Positions 1-9,404 of a DNA stretch of 64,000 nt are shown here, in pieces. The stretch is from positions 3,415,001 to 3,479,000 of the forward strand of contig CP110972.1 in assembly GCA_028869255.1 (NCBI GenBank), given 5' to 3'. The translations under genes were made by a program, and so were the position numbers. The stretch comes from Pseudomonas poae (GTDB lineage: Bacteria; Pseudomonadota; Gammaproteobacteria; Pseudomonadales; Pseudomonadaceae). Each line of letters starts with the position of its first letter. Positions within the stretch are counted from its first letter, which is position 1. Below the pieces are notes generated by a model. That model was not told the origin of the DNA. It saw nothing but the letters and a program-made list of their open reading frames with translations, and searched no databases.

Positions 1-37
1 TGGGCTCGGTGATGAGCCGGCACTGATAAAAGGCATT

Positions 38-49
38 ACTGGATCCAAT
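38..49. promoter_or_regulatory. Upstream VanR-type operator (O1)
   Basis: ACTGGATCCAAT differs by one base from the ATTGGATCCAAT palindrome known as the VanR operator in vanillate-regulated promoters. Its centre is 84 bp from the centre of the second palindrome at 116-139, which is eight turns of B-DNA. A GntR/FCD regulator of the VanR type is encoded downstream of vanB, so a looped repression complex is a reasonable inference. Confidence 0.6.
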
Positions 50-95
50 AAAACACAAACGTTCGATAATCGCCCAATTAAACAGCGCAAGTAGA

Positions 96-124
96 TTGAC
101 TCTCCGGACTCCCAATTATTTAAT
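96..124 (+). promoter_or_regulatory. Sigma-70 type promoter of vanAB
   Basis: TTGACT at 96-101 and TTTAAT at 119-124 are separated by exactly 17 bp, a good housekeeping promoter. The -10 hexamer lies inside the palindrome at 116-139, so a bound regulator would block RNA polymerase. The vanA start codon is 43 bp downstream of the -10. Confidence 0.65.
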
Positions 125-139
125 GGATCCATTAAATAA
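116..139. promoter_or_regulatory. 24-bp perfect palindrome, main VanR operator (O2)
   Basis: A perfect 24-bp palindrome centred on GGATCC (core AATGGATCCATT) covers the -10 of the vanAB promoter. The core is close to the VanR consensus ATTGGATCCAAT. Position and symmetry fit repression that is relieved by vanillate. Confidence 0.7.
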
Positions 140-145
140 GAATAA
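135..145 (+). promoter_or_regulatory. Crc/Hfq-type A-rich motif in the vanA leader
   Basis: AATAAGAATAA contains two overlapping matches to AAnAAnAA, the Hfq/Crc recognition pattern used for catabolite repression in Pseudomonas. It lies about 20 nt before the vanA start in the transcribed leader. Confidence 0.45.
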
Positions 146-166
146 TCCGTTGCCTGGAGAGTCATC

Positions 167-1207
167 ATGTACCCCAAGAACACGTGGTATGTCGCCTGCA
201 CCCCCGATGAAATCGCGCAAAAGCCCCTGGGCCGGCAGATATGCGGTGAAAAAATGGTGTTTTATCGCGGGCCGGAAAACGCCGTGGTGGCGGTCGAAGA
301 CTTCTGCCCGCACCGTGGCGCGCCGCTTTCGCTGGGGTATGTGGAAAACGGCAACCTGGTCTGCGGCTACCACGGTCTGGTCATGAGTGGCGACGGCAAG
401 ACCGTCGAGATGCCTGGGCAACGGGTGCGTGGTTTTCCGTGCAACAAGACCTTTGCCGTGGTGGAGCGTTATGGCTTCATCTGGGTCTGGCCCGGCGATC
501 AGGCGCTGGCCGACCCGGCGCTGATTCATCACCTGGAGTGGGCGGTGAGTGATCAGTGGGCCTATGGCGGCGGGCTGTTTGATATCCAGTGCGACTACCG
601 CCTGATGATCGACAACCTGATGGACCTGACCCACGAAACTTACGTCCACGCTTCCAGTATCGGCCAGAAGGAAATCGACGAAGCACCGCCCGTGACCACG
701 GTCGACGGTGACGAAGTGGTCACCGCCCGGCATATGGAAAACATCATGGCCCCGCCGTTCTGGCGCATGGCCCTGCGCGGTAACAACCTGGCCGACGATG
801 TGCCGGTGGACCGCTGGCAGATCTGCCGTTTCACCCCGCCCAGCCACGTGTTGATCGAAGTTGGCGTGGCCCATGCCGGCAAAGGTGGCTACAACGCTGC
901 GCCCGAGCACAAGGCCTCGAGCATCGTGGTGGATTTCATTACGCCGCAAACCGACACCTCGATCTGGTACTTCTGGGGCATGGCGCGCAACTTCAACCCG
1001 CAGGATGAGGCGCTGACCGCGAGCATTCGCGAAGGCCAGGGCAAGATTTTCAGCGAAGACCTGGAAATGCTCGAACGCCAGCAACAGAACCTGCTGGCCC
1101 ACCCGACGCGTAACCTGCTCAAGCTGAACATAGATGCCGGCGGCGTGCAGTCGCGCAAGATTCTGGAACGCCTGATCGCCCGGGAACGCGCCGGAGAACC
1201 CACATGA
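167..1207 (+). CDS. vanA: Vanillate O-demethylase, oxygenase subunit VanA
   Basis: Rieske non-heme iron oxygenase of 346 residues that converts vanillate to protocatechuate and formaldehyde with electrons from VanB. The Rieske centre ligands are C47, H49, C66 and H69 (CPHRG and CGYHG). The mononuclear iron site is seen as N150, D153, H156 and H161 in NLMDLTHETYVH. Length is typical for VanA. The ATG at 167 has GGAG nearby and follows the operator-controlled promoter. Its stop overlaps the vanB start (ATGA at 1204-1207), so the two subunits are translationally coupled. It ends the ferulate branch encoded on the opposite strand further on. Confidence 0.93.
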   Translation: MYPKNTWYVACTPDEIAQKPLGRQICGEKMVFYRGPENAVVAVEDFCPHRGAPLSLGYVENGNLVCGYHGLVMSGDGKTVEMPGQRVRGFPCNKTFAVVERYGFIWVWPGDQALADPALIHHLEWAVSDQWAYGGGLFDIQCDYRLMIDNLMDLTHETYVHASSIGQKEIDEAPPVTTVDGDEVVTARHMENIMAPPFWRMALRGNNLADDVPVDRWQICRFTPPSHVLIEVGVAHAGKGGYNAAPEHKASSIVVDFITPQTDTSIWYFWGMARNFNPQDEALTASIREGQGKIFSEDLEMLERQQQNLLAHPTRNLLKLNIDAGGVQSRKILERLIARERAGEPT

Positions 1208-2153
1208 TTGAGGTCGTAGTAACAGCCCGCAGCACCGAAGCCCAGGACATTTGCAGCTATGAACTGGCCAGCGTCGACGGCAGCCCACTGCCGGCCTTCA
1301 GCGCGGGTGCGCATATCGACGTGCACCTGCCGGACGGGCTGACCCGCCAGTATTCCCTGTGCAACCCCCGCAAGAGCGGCATCGCTATGTGATCGGCGTA
1401 CTCAACGACCCCGCGTCTCGCGGCGGCTCCCGCAGCCTGCACGCACAGGTGCACGAGGGCACCCGGCTGAGCATCAGCGAACCGCGCAACCTGTTCCCCC
1501 TGGCCCACGCAGCCCGACGCAGCCTGCTGTTTGCCGGCGGCATCGGCATCACCCCGATTCTGTGCATGGCCGAACGCCTGGCTCAGACGGGTGCCGACTT
1601 CGAACTGCATTACTGCGCTCGCGCCAGTCAGCGTGCGGCGTTTGTCTCGCGCCTCATGGGGTCGCCGTTTGCCGAGCGTGTGTTCCTGCATTTCGACGAG
1701 CAGCCCGACACCGCCTTGAATGCCGCCGAGGTGCTGGCGACACCGGCAGACGACGTGCACCTTTACGTCTGCGGCCCCGGCGGGTTCATGCAACACGTGC
1801 TCGACAGTGCCCGGGCCCAGGGTTGGCAGGAGGCGTGCCTGCACCGCGAATACTTCTCGGCGGCGCCGGTGGACAGCAGCCTCGACGGGAGCTTTGCGGT
1901 GAAGCTCGGCAGCAGCGGCCAGGTGTTTGAAATACCCGCCGACAAGAGCGTGGTCCAGGTCCTGGAAAGCCACGGCATCGAGATTGCCGTGTCCTGCGAA
2001 CAGGGGATTTGCGGCACCTGTCTGACGCGTGTGCTGGAAGGCATACCGGAGCACCGCGACCTGTTCCTCACCGAGCAGGAACAAGCCTTGAACGACCAGT
2101 TCACGCCCTGCTGCTCGCGCTCGAAAACGCCGTTGCTGGTGCTCGATATCTGA
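1204..2153 (+). CDS. vanB: Vanillate O-demethylase reductase subunit VanB (frameshifted)
   Basis: Reductase that passes electrons from NAD(P)H through flavin and a C-terminal [2Fe-2S] cluster to VanA. The N-terminal 54 or so residues read from the ATG at 1204, then the frame breaks at the C run 1365-1369 (five C where six restore the frame in CNPPQERHRY). After correction the product is 316 residues, normal for VanB. The flavin/nucleotide part shows GGIGITPIL; the plant-type ferredoxin tail shows the cysteines in SCEQGICGTC and a last Cys near TPCCS. Everything else is intact, so a lost C in the assembly is likelier than true decay. Confidence 0.85.
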
Positions 2154-2159
2154 ACCACG

Positions 2160-2873
2160 TCACGATGCGGGCAAGATCACCTTCATGCGCGCATCGGCGG
2201 TGGCAGAGCTGAAGATCTCGGCGTAGCGCAGGGTCGCGTTGGCATGTTCGCGCATAATCGCCTCGGCCCGTGCGCCCTGGCGGTTGACCAGAGCATCGAA
2301 GACCGAGTGGTGCTGCATATGGGCATAGTTGAAGCGCCGGTACTCGCGGGCCATGTCCTCGCGGTCCACCGCCAGCGCCGTCACCGACGCAAATGGCAGG
2401 TGATCATTGCGCGCCAGGGCGTCGGCAATCGCCGGGTTGTGGCTGCCTTCGACGATGACCTGGTGAAAGCGCATGTTCAGGTCGTGATAAACCTCGAGGT
2501 CGTCCTCGGTCACATAGCCTTTTTCGAACAGTTGATCGCCCTCGACCAGGCAACGCTCCAGCGTGGCACGCGCCTCGGCGGATAAACCCTGTTCGGCAGT
2601 CTGACGCGCCGCCAGGCCCTCAAGCACGCCACGCACCTCGACAGCCCCGGCGATATCACTGGCGCTGACGGAACGCACCTGGTACCCACGCCCGCCAAAC
2701 GGCACCAGCAGCCCTTCCTGCTCCAGGGTACGGAAGGCCATGCGCACGGGCATGCGCGACACACCAAACCGCTGCGCCGTGGGAATCTCCATCAGGCGCT
2801 CCCCCGCCACCAGCTCCCCGCTGGCGATCATCTTGCGCAGTGCGACCAGCACCAATTGACCGGGTTTACTCAT
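2160..2873 (-). CDS. vanR: GntR-family (FCD) regulator, VanR-like
   Basis: Regulator of about 238 residues: a winged helix at about 8-70 (SGELVAGERLMEIPTAQRFG, VSRMPVRMAFRTLEQEG) and an all-helical FCD effector domain at about 80-210. VanR proteins of this class repress vanAB and release DNA on binding vanillate. I place the start at the ATG at 2873, preceded by GGAAG. The reading frame stays open upstream to 2951, but that would overlap the acyl-CoA dehydrogenase end. It runs convergently with vanB (6 bp between stops) and follows the ferulate operon on the same strand. The GGATCC palindromes at 38-49 and 116-139 are its likely targets. Confidence 0.8.
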   Translation of the reverse strand: MSKPGQLVLVALRKMIASGELVAGERLMEIPTAQRFGVSRMPVRMAFRTLEQEGLLVPFGGRGYQVRSVSASDIAGAVEVRGVLEGLAARQTAEQGLSAEARATLERCLVEGDQLFEKGYVTEDDLEVYHDLNMRFHQVIVEGSHNPAIADALARNDHLPFASVTALAVDREDMAREYRRFNYAHMQHHSVFDALVNRQGARAEAIMREHANATLRYAEIFSSATADARMKVILPAS

Positions 2874-2928
2874 CCAGGCAACTTCCAGAAAACGTGGGCT
2901 GCCATAGTACCGCAAGCGCCTGCCTCCG

Positions 2929-4671
2929 TCAGACGAACGCCAGTGCTGCACGCGCGCCGTCTATCGCGCCCAGGTGCTGGGCCAACCGGGACGGCAGGTA
3001 ATCAAAAAAGAACCCGGCACTTTGCAGCTTGGCGGCACGCAGCGGGTGCTCTTCGGGCAACGTCCGAGACACCCTTGCCGCCCGCGCCCAGGCAAAGGCC
3101 AGCAGCGCCACGCCACATAGCTGAAGGAAGTCGGGCGCTGCCCGGTAGGGGTATTCGCTGTCTTCCTGTGCGTGTTCACGCAGGGCGCTCACTACATTGG
3201 CCAGGGAGTCGCACACGCTGCCCAACGCCTGGGAAAACCCTGCGCACTCGACGTACTGCGCGCCCTGCCCGGCCTCCGCACGCAACTCGTCGAGCAGCAA
3301 GCCGAACGCCCGACCCTCATCCCCCAGCACCTTGCGCAGCAGCAGGTCATTGGCCTGGATCTCGTTACTGCCCTCGTAGATCATCGCAATGCGGCTGTCG
3401 CGCAGGGTTTGCTCGATGGCGAACTCGGTTACGTAGCCGTAACCGCCGAAGACCTGCAGTGCATTGCTCGCCTGACGAAAACCCTGCTCAGTGAAAAACG
3501 CCTTGATGATGGGCGTCAGCAGCTGGGCGAGCTGGGCGGCGTCCGGGTCTTGGCGATGTTCGGCCTGATCCAGCAGGTGCGCCGCCCAATAACCGATGGC
3601 GCGCATCCCTTCGCTGGTGGTACGCAGCTCCAGCAATACGCGGCGCATGGCCGGGTGGTAACGGATCGGGTCAGCCGCCTGGGCGGCGACTTCTTCGGGC
3701 CTTGACGGTGCGCGCATTTGCACGCGCTCACTGGCGTAGTGTCGGGCGTTCTGGCACGCGGCCTCGGCATGCCCCAAACCTTGCAGGCCCACATGCAGGC
3801 GCGCCGAATTCATCATCACAAACATCGCCGCCAGGCCCCGGTTGGCCTCGCCCACCAACCAGCCATGGGCCGCGTCGAACACCAGGGAACACGTGGCGCT
3901 GCCCTTGATGCCCATCTTGTGTTCAATGCCGTCACAGCGCACACCGTTGACCTGGCCATCGTCCAGCAGCTTGGGCATCAGGAACAGTGAAATACCGCGA
4001 CTGCCCGGCGGCGCATCGGGCAGACGCGCCAGCACCAGGTGCAGGATATTGGCCGTGAGGTCATGTTCGCCACCGGAGATAAACAGCTTGCTGCCGCTCA
4101 GGCGATAACTGCCATCTGCCTGGGGGACGGCCCTACAACGCAACAAACCGATATCGCTGCCGGCCTGGGGCTCGGTCAGGCACATGGTGGGCAACGCCTG
4201 GCCGCTGACGATCGCCGGCAGGTAGCGGGCCTGCAACCAGGGTGCGCCGTGAGTCTTGAGGCACAGGTAGGCACCGTGGGCGATGCCGGTGTACATGGCC
4301 CAGGCGTGGTTGCTGGCGTAGAGCATTTCCTGCAAGGCGGCGTCGAGCAGTTGCGGCAAGCCTTGCCCGCCCAGCGCCTCGGCGCACGCCAGCCCTGGCC
4401 AACCGCCCTCGGCATACGTGTGATACGCCTCGGCAAAACCGTCCGGGGTGCTGACCTGGCCTGCCTGCCAACGGCAGCCCTGGCGGTCCCCACTGCCGTT
4501 CAACGGTGCCAGCACCCCTTCGCTGAAGCGGGCCGCTTCCTCCAGCACTTGCAGCGCCAGCGGCAGGTCAAACGCCTCGAACGCCGGGTTGCGGCGCCAC
4601 GCCTCAGGCGCCTGCAGCCAATGTTCAAGGACAAATTGCATATCGCGCAGGGGCGCCTGATAGCTCCACAT
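2929..4671 (-). CDS. Acyl-CoA dehydrogenase of the ferulate cluster
   Basis: FAD-dependent acyl-CoA dehydrogenase of 580 residues, with N-terminal, middle (CLTEPQAGSDIG) and C-terminal dehydrogenase domains plus the extra tail of the long AcdA-type family. The active-site region reads MIYEGSNEIQANDLL, matching the YEGxNxIQ motif. In P. putida the homologous gene sits at the same place next to aat, fcs, vdh and ech, and has been proposed for a beta-oxidation route for feruloyl-CoA side-chain removal. I choose the ATG at 4671, which has GAGG at proper distance; an ATG at 4683 lacks a good site. It lies 35 bp after the thiolase stop, in the same transcript. Confidence 0.85.
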   Translation of the reverse strand: MWSYQAPLRDMQFVLEHWLQAPEAWRRNPAFEAFDLPLALQVLEEAARFSEGVLAPLNGSGDRQGCRWQAGQVSTPDGFAEAYHTYAEGGWPGLACAEALGGQGLPQLLDAALQEMLYASNHAWAMYTGIAHGAYLCLKTHGAPWLQARYLPAIVSGQALPTMCLTEPQAGSDIGLLRCRAVPQADGSYRLSGSKLFISGGEHDLTANILHLVLARLPDAPPGSRGISLFLMPKLLDDGQVNGVRCDGIEHKMGIKGSATCSLVFDAAHGWLVGEANRGLAAMFVMMNSARLHVGLQGLGHAEAACQNARHYASERVQMRAPSRPEEVAAQAADPIRYHPAMRRVLLELRTTSEGMRAIGYWAAHLLDQAEHRQDPDAAQLAQLLTPIIKAFFTEQGFRQASNALQVFGGYGYVTEFAIEQTLRDSRIAMIYEGSNEIQANDLLLRKVLGDEGRAFGLLLDELRAEAGQGAQYVECAGFSQALGSVCDSLANVVSALREHAQEDSEYPYRAAPDFLQLCGVALLAFAWARAARVSRTLPEEHPLRAAKLQSAGFFFDYLPSRLAQHLGAIDGARAALAFV

Positions 4672-4706
4672 GGGACACCTCATCGACTAAAAAAGGAACC
4701 GCGCAC

Positions 4707-5947
4707 TCAAGCGCGCCAGGCAGGGTTCTCGATCAGCAAGGCCATGCCCTGCCCGCCACCCACGCACGCCGCGGCAATCCCGTAGCGCAGGTTGTGCCGG
4801 CGTAATTGCCGCGCCAGGCTCATGACCAGGCGCAGGCCGGTGGCCGCCAGTGGATGCCCCAGCGCGAGAGCGCCGCCCTGCACGTTGAGCCGATCGCTGT
4901 CCAGCTCCAGCTCTTGGGCCACCGCGAGCACCTGGGCGGCCTGGGCTTCGTTGATCTCGAAGCGGCCGATGTCGCCCAGGCTCAGCCCGCTGCGATGCAG
5001 CAGCAGGCGAATCGCCGGCGCCGGGCCAATGCCCATGAACTCCGGGGCCACCCCCACCACGGCACTGGCCATCAGCCGGGCCAGGGCCGGGCGTGTGCAG
5101 TCGCTGGCGCGCCCTACCAGTGCCGCCGCCGCGCCGTCGACCACCGCACAACTGTTGCCGGCGGTTTGCACCCCGTCGGCATGCACGGCGCGCAAACGTG
5201 CCAGGGCAGCCAGGTCGGTAGGCCGTGGGTGGCTGTCCTGGCTGACCACGCTCGCGTGGCGCATTAGGCTGATACGGCGCGGTTGATAGCCCTCAAGCTC
5301 GAACACCTGGTTATCCACCGGCACGCTCTCTTCTGCGCAAACGCCCTCACGTTGCGCTTGCAGCGCACGCTGATGGCTGTCGCAGGCGTAGCGATCCACA
5401 GCCTCGCGGCTCAGGCCATAACGCCGCGCCAGGTTATCGGCAGTGGCGATCATGTCCAGGCCGGGGGCCGGGTCGTACAGCGCCTCCCAGAGAAAATCCT
5501 TGAATTGCACCTCCCCCCCAGACGGAAGCCGCCCCGGTGGGTGTAGGCGGCAATCGGGTTGCGTGACATCGATTCAGCCGCCACGCACAAGGCCAGTTGC
5601 ACCTCATCACGCAGCTGTTCAGCGGCCTGACGCAACAGCTCGAAACCGGTGGCGCAGATGCGCTGCACCCCCAGCGCCGGGACCGATTGCGCCACACCGC
5701 TGTACAACCCGATATGCCGTGGCAGCAAGTAGGCATCGAAACTCGCCTGGGCCATGGAGCCGGCCAGCACACTGTCTACCGCCTGTGCTTCGATGCCGGC
5801 GCGGGCCAGCACTTCACGGCCCACCTTGATCCCCAGGTCGATGGGTGACACCTGGGACAGCGCCCCGCCGAGGTCGACCCACGGCGTGCGCACCGCCTCG
5901 ATAATCGCTACATCGGCAAACGCCGAATATTGCCCGGTGCCGCTCAC
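4707..5947 (-). CDS. aat: Acetyl-CoA acyltransferase / beta-ketothiolase (frameshifted)
   Basis: Thiolase of about 413 residues after correction. Catalytic Cys98 is in QRICATGFE; the C-terminal active site shows GHPLAATGLR and CVGGGQGMALL. The reading frame breaks in the C run 5513-5519 (seven where eight give GGFRLGGEVQFKDFLWEA). Start is GTG at 5947, overlapping the fcs stop (GTGA), so translation is coupled. The family cleaves 3-ketoacyl-CoA; in ferulate clusters this gene (aat) pairs with the acyl-CoA dehydrogenase for the alternative beta-oxidative route, although the hydratase-lyase route is the proven one in related strains. Confidence 0.82.
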
Positions 5948-7817
5948 GGCTTGGGCCCGGCGCGCAGAATCGTCGGGTCTTCACCGCGATACAACGCTTC
6001 AACCTTGGCCGCACGCCATTGCAATACAGCCCGCTGGTTGATCGAACCTTTATCGGTAATTTCCCCACGGTCGATGGACGCCGGTTCGTCGAGCACGGCA
6101 ATCCACTCCAGGCGACTGGCATTGCCGGTAGCCTCGCGATTGAGCCGCTGCAACCAGTCGCCGAACCACTCGCGCACCGGCGCGCTGGCCAGCACCTCGG
6201 CGTCGCTGGCCTCGGCGCTGAGGCCCGCCAACCGGCGGCATTCGTAGGGCCTAGGGAACACCAGCGCCCCCAGGCATTCACGGTCCGGCGCGGCAATCAC
6301 CAGGTCCTGCACATACGGCGAGCCTTCGAGCACCGCACGATTGCGCAACGGGCCAACGCTGACAAAGACCCCGGAAGACAGCTTGAAGTCTTCGGCGATT
6401 CGCCCGTCGAACATCAGCCCCAATTGCGGCTGATGGGGGTCGGCGAGCTTGATTGCATCACCGGAACAGTAATAACCCTGCTCATCGAACACCTCGGCGG
6501 TTTGCTCCGGCGCACGCCAATACCCCGGCATGATGTGCGGCCCGCGAAAGCGCCCTTCGAACTTGCCGTCCACCGGCACCAGGCGCACCTCGCAGCCCGG
6601 TGCGGGCAAACCGATATAACCGGCCATGGACAACGGCCCGGTGGTGAAGGTGCAGGACGGCGCGGCTTCGGTCATACCGAGCCCGGCCATCATGCGGATG
6701 CGTTCGCCGCAGTGCTTTTCGGCCACGCGGTCGAGGCGGTCCCAGATACTTTGCGAAAGGCCGGCGGCGGCAAAGAAGAACAGCTTCATCCGCGCAAAAA
6801 ACCGCTCGCGCAGCTCGGCGTCCTGTTCCAGGGCGCTCACCAGTTCTTCCCAGCCCTTGGGCACCGTCAGGTAGGCGGTGGGCGAAATGTCCTTGAGGTT
6901 GCGCAGGGTCTGCGCAAACCCCTGAACCGTGGGTTTGCCATCGTCGAGGTAAAAGGTGCCGCCGTTGTAGAGCACGATGCCGACGTTGTGGCTGCCGCCA
7001 AAGGTATGGTTCCACGGCAGCCAGTCCACCAGCACCGGGGCTCCTCGCCGAACACCGGAAACGTCTGCAAGAGCATTTGCTGGTTGGCGCAGAGCATGCG
7101 CTGAGTGGTGATCACCGCCTTGGGCAGTTTGGTCGAGCCCGAGGTAAACAGGAACTTGGCGATGCTGTCGGGGCCGGTAGTCTTGAAGGCCGCATCGGCC
7201 TCGGCGCCGGCCGGGGTTTGCAACAGGCTGGCGAAGCTGACCTGAGTGCGCCCAGGCAGCTGGCCGCGCACGCTGATCAGCGGTGTGTCGGCCGGCAATA
7301 CGGCATCGATCGCACGCTGGTAAGCCGGCGCATCGCTGACGAACACCAGCCCCGGTTGCAGCAAGTCGCACACATGCCGCAGCTTGGCGAAATCCTGGGA
7401 CAGCAACGAATAAGCCGGCGATACCGGGCAGTACGGAATGCCTGCATACATGGCGCCAAGGGCCACCTGCAAATGCTCGATGTCGTTGCCCGACAGCAAG
7501 GCCAGCGGCTTATCTGCCGACAGCCCGTAACTCAGCAGACCCTGGGCAATGGCGCGCACGCTGGCGAGCATTTCGCGGTAGCTGACACGGCGCCAATCAC
7601 CCTCGGCCTGGCGGGCGGCGATGAAGGTCTGCTCGGGGCGCACATCGGCCCAGTGCACCAGGCGATCGAGCAAGCGTGCCGGCAACTCAGCCAGCGGCTC
7701 CAGGGAGCGCATATGCAGCACGCCGTGTTCTTCTGTGACCGCCACCGGTGCGTGGCCGATGGAGACCTCGCGGTATCGCGGCGCGGGCTGGGGTTGCGGT
7801 CTGAATTCGGAACTCAC
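5944..7817 (-). CDS. fcs: Feruloyl-CoA synthase Fcs (frameshifted)
   Basis: Adenylate-forming CoA ligase that activates ferulate (and probably coumarate and caffeate) to the CoA thioester. The AMP-binding motif reads LFTSGSTKLPKAVITTQRM; later parts include FDGRIAEDFKLSSGVFVSVG. After restoring one G in the run 7037-7040 (EEPPVLVDWLPWNHTF) the protein has about 624 residues, the usual length. I prefer the GTG at 7817: GGAGG lies eight bases before it, and that GGAGG sits across an ATG at 7832 that would otherwise be the start. Between Vdh and Fcs is a 7-bp hairpin at 7834-7854. Confidence 0.87.
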
Positions 7818-7833
7818 AAGGATGTCCTCCATC

Positions 7834-7854
7834 AAGGCGGAGCAAAGCCGCCTT
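7834..7854. other. Intergenic hairpin between vdh and fcs
   Basis: AAGGCGG and CCGCCTT form a 7-bp perfect stem with a 7-nt loop, just upstream of the GGAGG that I assign to the fcs GTG start. No T run follows on either strand, so it is not a clear terminator. It may set mRNA processing or relative expression of vdh and fcs. Confidence 0.5.
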
Positions 7855-7879
7855 GTTATTGTTATGTCGCGGCGCGTGC

Positions 7880-9328
7880 TCAGATCGGGTAGTGCCGTGG
7901 CCCATGCTGCAAGGTCACCCAGCGCAATTGCGTGAAGTGCTCGATCGACGCCTTGCCGCCAAAGCTGCCATAGCCGCTGGACTTGACCCCACCAAAGGGC
8001 ATCTGCGCCTCGTCATGCACGGTCGGGCCGTTGATGTGGCAAATGCCCGACTCCACCCGTTGCGCCAGGGCCAGGGCACGGCCGGTATCGCGGCTGAAGA
8101 TCGCCGCCGACAAACCGAATTCGGAGTCGTTGGCCAGGCGCAACAATGCCTCATCGCCGTCACCGCGCAGCAGCACCGCCACCGGGCCGAAGGACTCTTC
8201 GCGGTACAGGCGCATGTGCTCGGTGACGCCATCGATCAGGGTCGGTTGCAGGATGCTGCCGTCCAGTTGACCACCGGCTACCAGCTGCGCGCCCTTGGCC
8301 AGCGCATCGTCGATCAGGGCCTTGATGCGCGTTCCGGCACTGGCGTCCACCAGCGAGCCCAGCACCGACTCCGGCGCAGCGGGATCACCGGCGCACAGGG
8401 TCGCAACCTTGGCCGCCAGCTTGGCGACAAACGCATCGGCGACCTTGGCGTCGACAATCAGGCGCTCGGTGGACATGCAGATCTGCCCCTGGTTGAAATA
8501 GGCACCAAAGGCCGCTGCCGCCACCGCCGCGTCCAAATCAGCGTCGTCGAGCACCAGCAGCGGCGCCTTGCCGCCCAATTCCAGTAACGCCGGCTTGAGG
8601 TGACGCGCCGACAGTTCGCCGACAATCCGCCCGACATGGGTCGAGCCGGTGAAATTGACCCGCCGCACCGCCGGGTTGGCGATCAGCCGTTCGACAATCG
8701 CGGCGGCATCCGCCGGGGCGTTGCTGATGACGTTGACCACACCGTCACCCAGGCCGGCGTCCTGCAGCACCTGGCCGATCAGACGGTGCACCGCCGGGCT
8801 CAGCTCCGAGGCCTTGAGCACCACGGTATTGCCGCAGGCGAGCGGCATCGCAATAGCGCGGGTCGCGAGGATGACCGGGGCGTTCCACGGTGCGATACCC
8901 AACACCACGCCGCATGGCTGACGCAAGGCCATGGCGAAGCTGCCGGGCACATCGGAGGGGATTACATCGCCGGTGATTTGGGTGGTCATCGACGCCGCTT
9001 CGCGCAGGATGTTGGCCGCCAGGCGCACGTTGAAGCCATACCAGTTGGCCATGGCGCCGGTCTCGCCGGCGGCCGCGATAAATTCGGCGCTACGCGCCTG
9101 CAATTGCTCGGCCGCCGTAAGCAACCGGGTGCGGCGTTCGTTGGGCGCCAGCGCTGCCCACGCGGGGAACGCAGCCTGGGCGGCGGCCACGGCGGCGTCA
9201 GCGTCCTCCAGGGTGGCAGCGGCGACCCGCGAGACCACTTCGCCGGTCACCGGGTTGCGACGTTCGAAGGTTCGGCCGTCGCGTGCAGGGCACGACTGGC
9301 CGCCGATCAACAGGGGCACGTCCAGCAT
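7880..9328 (-). CDS. vdh: Vanillin dehydrogenase Vdh
   Basis: NAD(P)-dependent aldehyde dehydrogenase of 482 residues that oxidises vanillin to vanillate, the link between Ech and VanAB. The general base Glu is in LELGGKAPL and the catalytic Cys in NQGQICMSTER; the nucleotide-binding stretch includes NFTGSTHVGR. The ATG at 9328 is preceded by GAGG, and an A-rich stretch resembling a Crc site (ACAATAAAGAGG) overlaps that ribosome site. It lies between ech (76 bp upstream) and fcs (62 bp downstream) in one operon, the order known from ferulate-degrading pseudomonads. Confidence 0.92.
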   Translation of the reverse strand: MLDVPLLIGGQSCPARDGRTFERRNPVTGEVVSRVAAATLEDADAAVAAAQAAFPAWAALAPNERRTRLLTAAEQLQARSAEFIAAAGETGAMANWYGFNVRLAANILREAASMTTQITGDVIPSDVPGSFAMALRQPCGVVLGIAPWNAPVILATRAIAMPLACGNTVVLKASELSPAVHRLIGQVLQDAGLGDGVVNVISNAPADAAAIVERLIANPAVRRVNFTGSTHVGRIVGELSARHLKPALLELGGKAPLLVLDDADLDAAVAAAAFGAYFNQGQICMSTERLIVDAKVADAFVAKLAAKVATLCAGDPAAPESVLGSLVDASAGTRIKALIDDALAKGAQLVAGGQLDGSILQPTLIDGVTEHMRLYREESFGPVAVLLRGDGDEALLRLANDSEFGLSAAIFSRDTGRALALAQRVESGICHINGPTVHDEAQMPFGGVKSSGYGSFGGKASIEHFTQLRWVTLQHGPRHYPI

Positions 9329-9404
9329 GGTGATTCCTCTTTATTGTCTTTATCGGGAATACGTTCTAGCAGGGTATAGCGGCGCGGCCGGGCGGCCGCG
9401 CTCT

